DNA of 64,000 nt from Isoetes taiwanensis (GCA_021234155.1 JAJEKV010000045.1:6414406-6478405); one strand, 5' to 3'; shown: positions 42,921 through 53,634, counted from the stretch's first letter. Translations and numbers: made by a program. Notes: generated by a model not told the origin, from the sequence alone.

Positions 42921-45490
42921 GTTGTCCTTTGCAATGTGAGAACTTGGATATGACCATACCACACACTCCACCAATTCCCTCCTTTGAGGGTCGCATGATT
43001 TGCCCTCCACTTCTTCTCCCCCGCCAGTCGGTGTATTGCTCCTTCAAGTTGCCCTTCTTGTGTCTCCCAATGGGCTCCCAATATTGAATTTGGAATCCGG
43101 GGCGCTTACTCCTCTCCATCGGGCATAGTGGTGGTTACATCGAGAGTGCCACCCCTAACCATATTGGACAGTCCTCATCATCGCCCTTACTAGCACAAAG
43201 TATCCTTCCTTGATGTCCTCAAAGGGATCCCACTCGGGAAGATCAAACCACTTCGGCTTTGAGGCCTTACTTCCCACAAACCACTTGGAACCCTTGTTGG
43301 GACCCAAGTGAGCATTCTTAGACGTGCTTGCACCTTGAGAACCCTCCCATCTTGACTCTGGCAAGAACCCGTCTCTTAGCTCCCTCCCACATGGTCGCTC
43401 GGTTTCCAAGCATGTCACAACTTTCTCCCAAGCCTTGATTAGGGAGTCCATTTGATTTTTCTTAAGAGTGGAGGTGTGCTTTCCATTTCAAACATCATCC
43501 CAAGTGTGTTATGTAATCCTTGATGCCCTTCACCGGTTGGCTAGAGTCTTTGACCCGCCTTGAAGGGAGGTAGTGGTTTTGGTTGCCCTTTAGGAATGAG
43601 AACTTCACCAGCAGCACCCCTTGCCACAACTTCGATACCTTGTACAGGGCATCCACAACTTGTCACCTGGTCTCCACTTATATTGCATGATTGGTATTCC
43701 ATCCCTAACCCAAAACTTGAACTGAAGTGGCTTTGTGTGTCCTGTCAACCGTCCTTACCATCTAGCAAGTATCCTTCTACAAATGATTTCCAATCTGCAA
43801 CCTCATCCATCAAGAAAGCCATTGGGTTGGGGTCAATGCGACTCTCAAACACATCCATTAGTTCAGGGGAGAGGGTCACGTTTTTCTCTCTTGAGCTTGG
43901 TGGAGAAAGTTCCAAAGAATCCATCTATATCATCATGCGTATGCCCAACCATCATGAATCCCACTTTCACAACTTTGAATACTCCCATTCTTTGTCAAGT
44001 ATGACATTGCCCCAAACATCCATCTATTCTTGTTTTCTTTCCAACAGTTGTCCAACCAACACATAGCTCCTCGGTGATGATTTCTCAAGTAAGGGGAAAT
44101 CATCCCAAGTCCTCCTTGATTCACTAGACACCTTGGATGTGAGCTTTTTATCTGCCTTTGGTAACAAAGCGGTTGATCATCCATCAAAGCCTCAAAATGG
44201 GTCTTTGAAGAATACCTCCTCCCTTCTATCGATCCTTTCTCTAGTGTTCTCGGGCACTTGAAAATAGAGCTCACATGGAAGTTTGGATCATCTCTCCATA
44301 GATCAAGCACAAAATGACCATATGTTCCAGTTCCATGACCATGTGTTAATACACCCGCCACTTACTTTCATCCGAAAAGCGTTTTGACAACGCTTGGGTA
44401 AAGGATCTAGCTTTGGCAAGAAAGTCTTGTGTTGGTCCATCTTATCATGAATTATACACAAAATTTGTCCGTGCATCTCGAGAAAATGTTCTCCACTTGC
44501 CAATACAACCGCTTCTACATGATATTTGGTCCCTTTGGTGATCAAGCAAATTGCTCCCTAATTGCCATTCTTTCTTTCTCTATTGCGGTTGATGCAAGTG
44601 TATCCTTGAGTTGAATGCAAGTGTTGCACTTTGAGAATGGCATGTGTTGTAGGACACTCACGTCCAAGTGAGTATTCCATAACTTACTGAAATGTGATTG
44701 AGAAAGAGGCCTACCTCCGGTGGTTTCTAGGATGGAGTTGACCTCCTTAAGGCACTCCTTTCGGATATAGTGTTGTGGCAACACTCTTTGCACCATTCGC
44801 TGCAGGTGCTTTCGTTCACCTCGACTTGTGAGGCATAGATTGAGACATGTATCTCACAAAGCTCTCGAGACTGCAATGGCCTTTAGAGTATTTGCTCTAG
44901 GTTTCAAAGTGAGTGCATTACCATGTTGGAACAAAGTGTGCCCTTTTCTAACCTTGCTCGATTATCACGTAAAATGAAGACTTGCTCACCCCAAGAATCC
45001 ATCTCAATGCTCTCATACATACCTTCATGCCCCTCAATTGATATAGTAGCCGGCCCCGTGTTTTCATCATAGCCGGAATTCCTACACAAGGAGTAAATGA
45101 AATTAATCCTATCTTTTTTGAAGTCTGTCCAATGTATTGGGACCTTATCTGCACGCGAGGTCATCCACATTGTATGCTTGCTTTGTGCAATCTAGGTTGC
45201 AACACTCTTGTCCCCTAATTGCCTCAAGGTTTTCTTTGGTTGGTGCCATACTTTCCATCCTTTCTAAATATTTGTCACTTCTAGGCCTCTTGGGCACCTT
45301 TTGGCTGCCTTTTTATGAAAGACATAAGCGTCTCTTCCTTGTGATCAAAGGATGCTCATCGACCACCAAATCTTCCACATGGCCTTGGGTGGGCCTTGGG
45401 GTGTGTAGTTCAATAGGGCAATCTAGAGTATCACCATTCTTGTGTGTAATATATCTAATTGGCCATCTCAACCGAGCTTGGGACTCCGGC
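42853..45490 (-). pseudogene. DUF7869-type transposon protein (leftward gene of copy Y)
   Basis: The family is known from eukaryotic repetitive DNA and likely has a nuclease/transposase-like role; its chemistry is not established to my knowledge. In the minus sense, in order: 'TDFKKDRINFIYSLCRNSG' (45.1 kb), RPLSQSHFSKLWNTHLDVSV and 'FSKCNTCIQLKDTLAST' with 'KERMAIREQ' (44.7 kb), 'ILCIIHDKMDQHKTFLPKL' (44.45 kb), 'DNCWKENKNRWMFGA' (44.05 kb), VKVGFMMVGHTHDDIDGFF (43.9 kb, the signature), then 'YWEPIGRHKKGN' near the end. The conserved Asp, His and Cys residues are present. At least four frame changes separate the blocks, so it is broken. Confidence 0.8.
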
Positions 45491-45789
45491 AGCCACGAGC
45501 ACACAATGCAATCACTAGAGCTTCCACGGGACATGATTGTATCAACTTCGATAAGAAGCTTCACAATGCCAACTCAAGATGTTCATCTCCCAACCTCTCA
45601 TCATTCACACTATCAAATGGATCAACCTGCGGTTATTATACCCTCTCTGCCAAATACCGTGCAGTTGCAAGGGTGCAACAAAAGGCAACCCATCTTCCTC
45701 CATTGGAGCCTAGGGCAATGGCCTCCTTTGGACTTCCCCGGCTCCATTTTACTCATCTCACATGTTCCCCGAATGAAAAGCTCACATTA

Positions 45790-46070
45790 AAACCATATAG
45801 CCCCAAACACCACAAATATGACCATATGAACCATATAAAACCATACAAACATATTAAATATAATCATATTAAATCATACAACCATATTAACTAAAATCAT
45901 ACAACCATATTAACTAAAATCATATAACTATATTAAAGCATACAACCACACTCATTTTAAACCATATGTAAACATTGTAACCATATATAACCATTGAAAC
46001 TATTCAACCATTGAAACCTTATTAAATACATAAGATAACATATATAAACATATAACCTACCCTTTCATAT
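45790..46070. repeat. ACCATATTAA-type AT-rich low-complexity tract
   Basis: About 280 bp of short, irregular repetition of 'accatat', 'atcatac' and 'aaccat' words. It lies in the space between the two divergent genes of copy Y. Copy X has an equivalent AT-rich spacer at 36.7-36.95 kb. Confidence 0.7.
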
Positions 46071-46595
46071 CTTGTCATGGCCACGTGGCGCCTCTTCAGA
46101 GGCTGAAACCGTGGCCATGTCAGCAATCCGCACTGCCACGTCATGGAGGGCATGGCCCACACGTGACAATGGTTTTTATTATTGCACTTTTTTAGGGTTC
46201 GGGGTGCGGCCCGGCAGTCTTAATCACCCTCTTCCTCTCCCCCCACCATTCTTCCTCCCTGTTTTCTCGATCACTCATCCTCCCTGTTTCCTTAGGCGCC
46301 CTTTTACCGTCAGGCGATCGATCGAACCGAAGCGATTCCAAGGCCATCTTATGACGGCTTGGTCGACGGATCGGGGCGCTTCCAGTAGCCAGTGCTTTCG
46401 CTCAGAGATTCATTGTTCGGCGGGCGTTCCGCTTTGAGAAGAAAGTGAGGCCCTTTTTAGTGCTGCTTTTTAGTTTTCTGTAAGTCCTTTAGTGCATTTT
46501 TACTTATATTCTGTTGTTAGAGGCTCTTATTAATCCCTGATACAATTTACAGCCCGACAAATCCTTATTCACGCTTTGCCAATGACTATACCCAC
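46071..46595 (+). promoter_or_regulatory. Probable divergent promoter/5' region of copy Y
   Basis: GC rises sharply after the AT-rich tract. 'gccacgtggc' at 46080-46089 is a G-box-type palindrome and 'gccacgtca' follows at about 46135. A pyrimidine-rich leader ends in 'cttccg'/'ttgagaagaaagtgagg', conserved in copy X at about 37288. Placement between two genes pointing away from each other suggests a bidirectional promoter. Confidence 0.5.
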
Positions 46596-46631
46596 ATGGA
46601 AGCCTCCTCCTCATCCAACAAATCTTCCAGG
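46596..46631 (+). pseudogene. First coding exon of the rightward gene, copy Y
   Basis: Twelve codons, MEASSSSNKSSR, end exactly at a good donor, CTTCCAG|GTATGTTT. A plausible acceptor 'ttgtacag' follows at about 46801-46808, after which 'GTSENSG' continues the Ser-rich style before a stop. The start codon choice rests on the splice donor and the conserved leader. Confidence 0.45.
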
Positions 46632-47039
46632 TATGTTTTTGTAATATCATACCCTTTTTTAATCTCATTTCTCTGTCTTTGTTCTCCACTTTTCTCTCTG
46701 TTTCTCATTAATCTCACTAATCTCAACATTATCTGTTTTTCCCTTTGTATTGTTTTCTGTTTTTGTTATCTTTTTCTTGCTTGTGGTTGAATTGAATACA
46801 TTGTACAGGCACAAGTGAGAATAGTGGTTAGAGTAGTAGCAAGCAACCGAGATAGAAATCATCAGAGACTGGTGTTAGGAACTAAGATATTGCAGAGCAT
46901 TAACAGAACATAACTAGGAATGTCTTTCTCCCAGCAAGAACTAAGAATAGGAAATGCACAACAGAATCTCCATTTCTAACTCACAGCAAATCCACTGCAG
47001 GAGACATGCAGAAGGGAGTGGCGAGTTGGGAATACTTGA

Positions 47040-48540
47040 CTTATAGCCGGGGAAAGTACAGGGCCTTCTTCTCGACTCGCGAGTCGAGAACTTCCCGACT
47101 CGCGAGGCGAGAAGAGGGAGTGTACACTCTGGACTCTTGGCCGGTTGAGGGATTCTCGACTCGCGATTCGGGATTGCACAGCTACCCAATGTCTTCACAT
47201 TCTTTAGAACCCTCGCCAGCCCTGAGTCTCGACTCGCGAGTCGAGAATGTGATACCGCCAATGGCTTTTTGTGAGCCAGCAGTGCCTCCACCCGATGCTC
47301 GAGCCACTCTCCTTCGAACCATGCTCATCGAATGTGGCGAGGACTGGTCCGACCGGGTGGAGGCCTCGGCGACCAACCGCTAGAGTTGTTAGCGGCATTC
47401 GTGAGTCGAGAAAAACGCAGCTCGTGCATCTCTAGAGCTGGCACACGGTCTTAACCACTCTCCTTCTATCTTCCCTGGACATTGCGAGGAAGTGGTTTCA
47501 CCGCCTGCCAACTGCTAGCAACCCATTCTCTCAGTGTGGTCGCAGTGGCTCTACCCAATCAAAGACCGCCTCCTTCGAACCATCTTCGCCGAATATTGCG
47601 GGGGATGGGCTCTCGATTAGTGGAGGCCTCAAGCGACTTAACCACGGGAGGTGCATGCCGCCTCGACTGGTGAGTCGAGAAAAACGCCAGCTCCAATGCA
47701 CTCTAGAGCTGGCTGGGGCGATCTTAACAGCTCTCCTATCTTCCTGACATTGCGAAGGGAAGTTGTTTTGACTGTCTGGGGCCAGCAACTCTTAGCAACC
47801 CACGTGGAAACCACAGAAGCTTCCGAGTGCTTCATTTCGAAGTCGGGAATGCTTTTACCCAACCGCACTCCATGTGTACCATCCGGAGTTCTCCGATGGC
47901 TAAAGCATTCTCGACTTGGCGAAGTCGAGAATATAGACATGAAGCCAACAGTCGCGATGATTCTGACTTCGCTAGTCAAGAATCCTCTAGCCAGCCAATT
48001 CTCCCCGTGTGTGGTCGCGGTGTACTCTACCCGGTCGAAACCACTCTGCGCGCGGAAACCATAGAGTTGGCATGCGATTCTCGCCTTCGAAGTGCAATGC
48101 TCCAACAGGCAATTCAGGTGTGTACTAACCGAGTTACGGATGGCCAAGGCATTCTCGACTTCTTGGTCGAGAATGTAGACAGATGATCGCATTCTCGACT
48201 CGCAAGTCGAGAATCCCTTAGCCAGCCAATTTTCCTGTGTATGGTAGCAGTGGCCTCGACCCAGTCAGAGTCACTCTCCTTCGAACCATCTTCGTCAAGT
48301 ATTGCGAAGGGGAGGGGCTCGGACTGGGTGGAGGCCTCTACAACTAACCACAGGGAAACTACAGAGAGGAAGCCAAGGCTTGCATTCTCCTGTTTTTAGT
48401 CCCAAATGCCTCTAGCCTGTCTGAGCCACTCTCCTTCGAACCATCTTCCTCGAATATTGCGAAGAGGAGTGGTTCGGACTGGGTGGAGGCCCCTCCAACT
48501 AACTACAAGAGGATGCATTTGAACAAAGATCTCCTCGGGC
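47040..48540 (+). repeat. Degenerate tandem repeats carrying the TCTCGACTC palindrome
   Basis: 'ctccttcgaaccat' recurs at about 47310, 47571, 48274 and 48431, with 'tattgcga.g.ggag.gg' and 'ctgggtggaggcc' after it, showing a decayed tandem array. At least eight palindromic sites are interleaved. The one at 47069-47090 is a perfect 22-bp palindrome and the one at 47227-47246 a perfect 20-bp palindrome. Those at 47908, 48150 and 48192 carry compensating changes. Open frames here are probably incidental. Confidence 0.8.
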
Positions 48541-49829
48541 CTTAGACCTAGCCTTGATCTATGTACAACATTCCAAGAAAACACTCCATGAAAAAAAGAC
48601 ACCTAAAAGCGAACCGTTTCATTAACCCAGATCCATTGTTTCCTTGCCAAGCATCTCTCAACCCGGAGAGTAAATCATCTCTCGGCTGAAAAATCTTGGA
48701 CAAAGAAACAATGAATCCGGCGAGCTTATCGGCCAGCCCATTATCCAAACACGCATCAAGCATGTTCTACAAGCGAAATAACATAGGCATCTCTGAAACT
48801 CACCTCTTCACGCTAGTAATTCCTTGGGCCCCTTTATCACGGATCCCAGGCCTCACCTAGAGTCTTTGCTTCTTCCGGTCTCTTCAAGAGTGTATTCGCA
48901 TCTAATACTTGTATCACAATGCGATTCTCGTGTATCCCCGTTCCATGGCGCGCAGTTGTAGAGTTCCCGTGAATACAAACTCCTCTCCGCTTCCTACCTT
49001 AGCTCGTGCTCATCGATCAAATCAACCGCTTGCAATAGGGGCCAGCGGTCGGGAAAAACACACATATGCAAGGCGGCCATTAGCGACTTCTTTTGCGTCG
49101 GCGCGCCATTCGGAAGTTGCTAACGATTCGATGCTCCCCCTCGGTTCGAGGTCCCCAATGTCGCGGGGAAGATAAAGCTGCGCTCCGCTCACTTAGTCCC
49201 TTGATGTGATTAAATTTGAAATAGTGTTTGGGCGGGCTAAAGCCGGCCGTCTTTGTACTTTAGCCCGCTTTTTTTTCATAAATGATTGCATGTCCTTAAC
49301 TTCAAATTAAAGAACACGGGATCTTTTTTACATGCAGTCCTAAAACTCACAACGCCAGCGGAGGAAACTTAATTTACAGAGGGTCTCAAGAGGATGAGAG
49401 GGCATACGAGACATATGACAGATCCAAGAAGCGGTAGGAGGGAATGCTTCTACCAGCGGGCGGCAGAAGAAGAAGACAAACACCCCGTGAGCTCTCGAGG
49501 TTTTTCTTTTGTCGGAATACCTTAACTAATCCATCCTTTCTTCTTGCGGATTCACCTCGGACTCATTTGGTGATCACCGGCGAGAAAGCCTTACCATCCT
49601 AATATTTTCCCGATATCATCGGGGTTTCTCGACTCGCGAGTCGAAAGCCGAGTAACACGTAAAAATCAAAGGATGCGAGCTTTCTCGACTTCGCGAAAGT
49701 CGAAAACCCGGATAAGTAAAAGAAAATTAGACGTTCAAGGGACTTTCGACTCATGAAGTCGAAAAACCGGCTACTATTTACTTGTTTATTCCGGTTTTTG
49801 TAGATGCTTTCATGCTCGACATTGGTGCA
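48541..49829. other. Copy Y interior without a clear gene
   Basis: Mixed sequence. A terminator-like hairpin lies at 49232-49276 (11-bp stem GCGGGCTAAAG with CTTTAGCCCGC, then eight T). Three palindromic sites of the TCTCGACTC family lie at 49625-49646, 49680-49703 and 49743-49765, just before the coding part starting at about 49.83 kb, possibly in an intron or 5' region. Confidence 0.5.
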
Positions 49830-51409
49830 TTGACTGAATGCAGCCCTTATCCCTAACCAGATCATACACGCTAGGCAACGATTGGAAAGCATTGGGTTGT
49901 CCTCACCCCTAAAGGAAACAGGTTCCCTGATAAGTGGAAGACCTTTGAGAAACTATGCGGATATGTTCTCACTGGAGGGACAGAAGATGATGAGGGAGAG
50001 GAAGAAGAGGAGAAGAAGAAGAGAACACCAAGGAAAGGCGGGAGTCTCTCTCGGACCAATATGACCTCATTCTTAGCACCGAGGCTGATGGGAGAAATGG
50101 ACCGAGATATGGGCTCAATGGACACGAGGCAAAAGTCAAGGACAAAGAATGGAGAATTTCCAACCGTGGCGGACCCCAAGTTGTTTGACAAGCGGTTCAT
50201 GAAGAGGATACGGCCTCACGGACAAAAAACGCTTCACCTACAAGGCGTAATCTTGGATGGAACAATCACGCTAAGGAAGACTAGGAGTTCTAAAATGCGG
50301 GGACGCAAAGATTATGCTACCCCCGATCCTGAAGCGGCAATCGCGTTAGAAGAAGGCATCACGGAGTTCTCAACGTTGCATCTAATGAATACCATGATTT
50401 TGATTATTACAAGGAAAAGGCTGCCCTTGATGAGGAAGACATGAAGGAATTGAACCGCCTATGTCAACCCTACATCAACACCAAGCTGAAGCGTAACGTC
50501 AAAACCCTTCCTTTCCCTCGAGCGTGCTATGGCAATTCTGAAAAGGAAGCTTGGATTCGGGGTGGTTCCATTTAAGGCAGACGATAGCTCCCCCCCATTT
50601 CTGGTAACTTTGGGGCACAAGGAATTTGGTGGTCTGGAACTGGCACCTGGACCCGTGGCACTATTTGCCATCAATATGATCGAAGACCCCACCCTTTTTA
50701 TGACAAAGGCGACATAGAGCGATGGTACAAGGCGTGTCTCGACATGACCGACACTGGATACTTTTCGGTTCCTTGTCTTTTGCATGCCGGGCAATCAGAC
50801 AACTGTTGTCTCCCAATGGGCAGCTGATATTAACTTCACCAACAAGATCATGCACTCCATATACGAGCTTGATCATGAGTGCAGACTTGGCTTGCCGAAG
50901 GCACCAAGCTTTGCCAACATATCGGCGGTCGACCTGGATAAGTGTGGTCTAGCGAGCATCATTATCTTGACAAGTTCATGATCTCTCAAGAGCAGATGGA
51001 ACCCTGGAAGGGGGGTAGGTTTATGGAGGATGTTCCATCGATGGACAAGGTCAGCAAAGATGGCGCGACCGGTCCTATACATAGAATTCCTATCCGGCCA
51101 AGAGTTATCAAGTACTTCATAACCAGCTTGGTCGAGGAAGATCAAATTGTATGCGAGTGGTACATGAATGGCCTGTTCTCTCAGGGTGCTATGCTGTTTG
51201 GAATGAAACCTATATCCGTGGTTGGAAATAAGGACATGGTTGAAACCATTCGATCATACCTGGATGCGCTTCATGAGCATTTCAAGGGGAGGAAGACAAA
51301 TGGAAGCGGTAAAAGGCAGGCGGGACGAGGGAGACCAAGGCGGCGTGACGTGAATGTCGAAGGTTTAGACCAGATGCTTGCCGACACATTCTTGAGAATC
51401 GAGATTGAG
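49830..51409 (+). pseudogene. Beta-class amino-methyltransferase-like region (rightward gene, copy Y)
   Basis: Such enzymes move a methyl group from S-adenosylmethionine to adenine-N6 or cytosine-N4 in DNA. In broken frames it reads 'KWKTFEKLCGYVLTGGTEDD', a Lys/Glu-rich part, 'PTVADPKLFDKRFMKRIRPH' and 'HLQGVILDGTITLRKTR'. Then comes 'INMIEDPTLF' and, one frame on, YDKGDIERWYKACLDMTDTG (a DPP[Y/W]-like motif IV position, here DPT). Next are 'MISQEQMEPWKGG' and finally 'DQIVCEWYMNGLFSQGAM', followed by 'LFGMKPISVVGNKDMVETI', resembling the SAM-binding motif I 'vlDpy.GnGtf..aa..lg'. Motif IV before motif I is the beta-class order. Frameshifts lie at about 50.40, 50.56, 50.70 and 50.79 kb. The expected catalytic residues are altered. 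The assignment is tentative. Confidence 0.5.
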
Positions 51410-51494
51410 GTGAGTTTACTTTGCTCTATCGGTGTTTCTCGACTCATGCGAAGTCGAGAAAACTCGTTCCTTTCGACATGTGTCATCATTTCAG
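51410..51494 (+). other. 85-bp intron containing a palindrome
   Basis: Donor GAG|GTGAGT and acceptor 'catcatttcag|G' are both consensus, and coding-like sequence lies on each side. A near-perfect palindrome of the TCTCGACTC family fills 51435-51462 and would form a hairpin in the pre-mRNA. Confidence 0.6.
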
Positions 51495-52339
51495 GGAATT
51501 CCGTGTTAACGACTCCGGATCATTGTCATTGAAAGCAACGGTTCACTTCGAGGAGGAGAATGCACTTCCCAAAGACAATCGAGCAAGACACACGCTAACA
51601 GCCGAGAAAAGGACACGAGAAGATAATGATCCGCATTTGGATCCCCGATGAACCGAAATATGGTCGAGCCAAACTCAAGCGGGATCCATTTGGTCCCACC
51701 AAGCTTGTAATATTTGGCGTCAATGGAGTATTAGCTGCGGTATACCACGACAAAGACGTCCCGAGATTAACACCTCGCGATCCCAACCAAAAGCAGAGCA
51801 TAAAATAGTGTATCCGAGGCCTAGAGCTAAGGAAATTGTTGAATGGTGCACTCGAACGGGATTGAAGTGGGCATATGGTCTTGTATGGCAAAGAAAAATA
51901 TTGTCAATGTTCTTGGTGTTCTCGGCATTTCAGTTTTGAAGTTCAAGTTCGTTTGGGGAAACGAAAGGTCGAAAGCATGTGAAGGACCTCGATCCAGCCA
52001 TCACAAAGGGAAGCCTATAATGGTGAAAAGGTCGGCAGGGGTTTATGAGCAATTCGGGACTATGGCAAACACAACACGCCCTGATCATAGATGACTCCGC
52101 CTACAAGTGCTATCATAACGCCGCAAAAATACAATCATTGCTAAGCCATATCGACTGAAGAATATGAGACGGATAGGTGGTTGTCCCTTCGGACTCTGTC
52201 TGTCTTGGCGGAATCCCTCTTTGCCATTCTTGTCGCCGATGTGCTTACGAACTATCCGAGCCTCACGGAACCCGATCCAGAGAGCAAGCCGATCATGAAA
52301 GCTATGGACGACAAATACTTTGGTGAACAAGAAGAGTGA
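51495..52339 (+). pseudogene. FCP1/NIF-type HAD phosphatase-like region (rightward gene, copy Y)
   Basis: The family removes phosphate from proteins such as the RNA polymerase II tail, using a DxDGT nucleophile. After 'LKATVHFEEENALPKDNRAR' it reads KLVIFGVNGVLAAVYHDKD (plant form 'lvlDlNGlL'; the first Asp is Gly here), 'VYPRPRAKEIVEWCTRTGLK', 'NIVNVLGVLGISVLKFKFVW', 'GKPIMVKRSAGVYEQFGT' and LIIDDSAYKCYHNAAK, where the second Asp pair of the HAD fold is intact. It ends 'PIMKAMDDKYFGEQEE' with a stop at 52337-52339. Several frameshifts and the lost nucleophile make it non-functional. Whether it was fused to the methyltransferase-like part or was a separate gene is open. Confidence 0.7.
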
Positions 52340-52439
52340 ACCCTGCTTTCAGATAGTAAAATTGTGTGAATATTGTAATCGAACGTGAACACATGTATTG
52401 ACCATTTTGTAATGAATATACTTGTATAGTGAGTTTTCG

Positions 52440-52730
52440 ATGCCTTTCTCGACTCACGAGTCGAGAAAGGCATGCTTGTCCTGTTGATGAAACCATTTGT
52501 ATGTTTGATTGTGTCACTGGATACAGCCACAATCTATTATGATAATGCTTGTACATTGGGTTTCCTGGGCCTTTCTCGACTCGCGAGTCGAGAAAGGCAT
52601 GCTGGTTGTCTCGTTGACGAAAGCATTTGTATGCTTCCGTGTGTGATTGGATGCAACCATATTCTAATGAGAATGGTTGTACTTTGACTTTTATAAGCCT
52701 TTCACCTCGCCGAAGTCGAAAAAGACACTA
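52440..52730 (+). repeat. Three 127-bp tandem units, each with a long palindrome
   Basis: Units follow directly after the last stop codon. Each starts with 'gcctttctcgactc' and continues 'ggcatgct.gt', 'tttgtatg' and 'ggatgcaacca'. The palindromes are at 52443-52470 (28 bp, one internal mismatch), 52569-52598 (perfect 30 bp: GCCTTTCTCGACTCG plus its exact inverse) and about 52697-52720 (decayed). The position suggests a 3' untranslated or subterminal role. Confidence 0.85.
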
Positions 52731-52809
52731 CTTCCCACGTCATTGGATGCAATTGTATGGAATGAATGTTCTCCGTTGTAATTTGATTTCAACATTCTTT
52801 TCTTCGTTT

Positions 52810-53300
52810 TGACTAATGGCACCGTAATTGTTAATCATACTCTCCTTGCTCCAGGTGGTTTAGGCACAGATCCGACACCAAAGACGCATCCCGCCGGGCA
52901 TCACGAGACCGCTCCGGGCCACCTGATCCAGCTCAAAGGCGTAAGAAATACCGCTCGCACGCATCCCGGTCACGCTACACTCTTGCCCCTTTGGGACAAG
53001 GTTGCTCGCCCAATTCAGAGGTTGCTCGCTACACCCACAGGGATAAAGAACAGGCGAAGAACAAAGCGAAAGTCCGGGAAGCTCAAAGCATCTTGCAAGC
53101 ATTGCATAACATCCACGGAGGTTGGGAAGGAGCATATTCGATGAAAGGTGCCCGGGAGGCGAGTGGAGAAGTCGGGTGGACAGTCGGCCGGTAGCTCCGT
53201 GAGGCACCTCCACGTGAGGCATTCCACACTCTTCAGTTGCCCCAAGGCTTACAGACGGCATGAAGAAGCCCCGCAAGTTAATCCCCTAAGGTGGACCACC
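52810..53300. other. GC-richer subterminal segment of copy Y
   Basis: Less AT-rich than its surroundings, with open frames on both strands up to 138 codons. The plus-strand frame is rich in Lys/Arg/His, such as 'IKNRRRTKRKSGKLKASCKH', but shows no domain. It may be a decayed extra exon or part of the element's subterminal region. Confidence 0.35.
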
Positions 53301-53319
53301 TACCAAGATGATGTAACTA

Positions 53320-53634
53320 TAGTGACAGCAAGACCACCATGGTCTCTGCGTCCGATGTAAAATACATTGTATCTGTTCAATTTATTAATAAAAATTCTTA
53401 TTCAACTAGATCTTTGGTTTCAAACTTTAATGAATTTCCTTTGTTTCAGTTGCATTGTTTTTGTTCTCGACTCGCAAACCAGGGAAAACTGCAGCAAAGC
53501 TCGGATTCAGAGTTTTATTCAAAAATTCGAATTAAGGATAGTTTTCGGGTCGGGGTGCTACGTTTTATGTAAATTAACCGGGTTCCGAAAAAAAATGGGA
53601 ATGGAATGAGTCCCACTTTAATTAAATACGACTT
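53320..53634 (+). repeat. Right terminal region of copy Y, shared with copy Z
   Basis: 'gacagcaagaccaccatggt' then 'ctctgcgtcc..tgtaa' and 'tttattaataaaaattctt', a decayed palindrome 'ttctcgactcgca', and the terminal 'cccactttaattaaatacga'. The same order with about 80% similarity is found at 57430-57759. Confidence 0.85.

Larger units (their letters stand above)
42497..53634. mobile_element. 11.1-kb two-gene DNA transposon (copy Y), complete
   Basis: The ends are perfect 25-bp inverted repeats (42497-42521 and 53610-53634), outermost 20 bases AAGTCGTATTTAATTAAAGT. CTTT at 42493-42496 and 53635-53638 is the 4-bp target duplication, within the T-rich element. Leftward gene: DUF7869-type protein. 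Rightward gene: methyltransferase-like plus FCP1-like remains. Between them is a shared 5' region at about 46.1-46.6 kb. The element also holds a repeat array with palindromes (47.0-48.5 kb). Copy X (36.3-37.9 kb) and end Z (57.4-57.8 kb) show that it is a multicopy family. Confidence 0.9.

Noticed and set aside
47638-48192. 184-codon minus-strand protein
   Set aside because: Lies across the degenerate tandem repeat array. The peptide repeats follow the palindromes and have no conserved counterpart in copy X.
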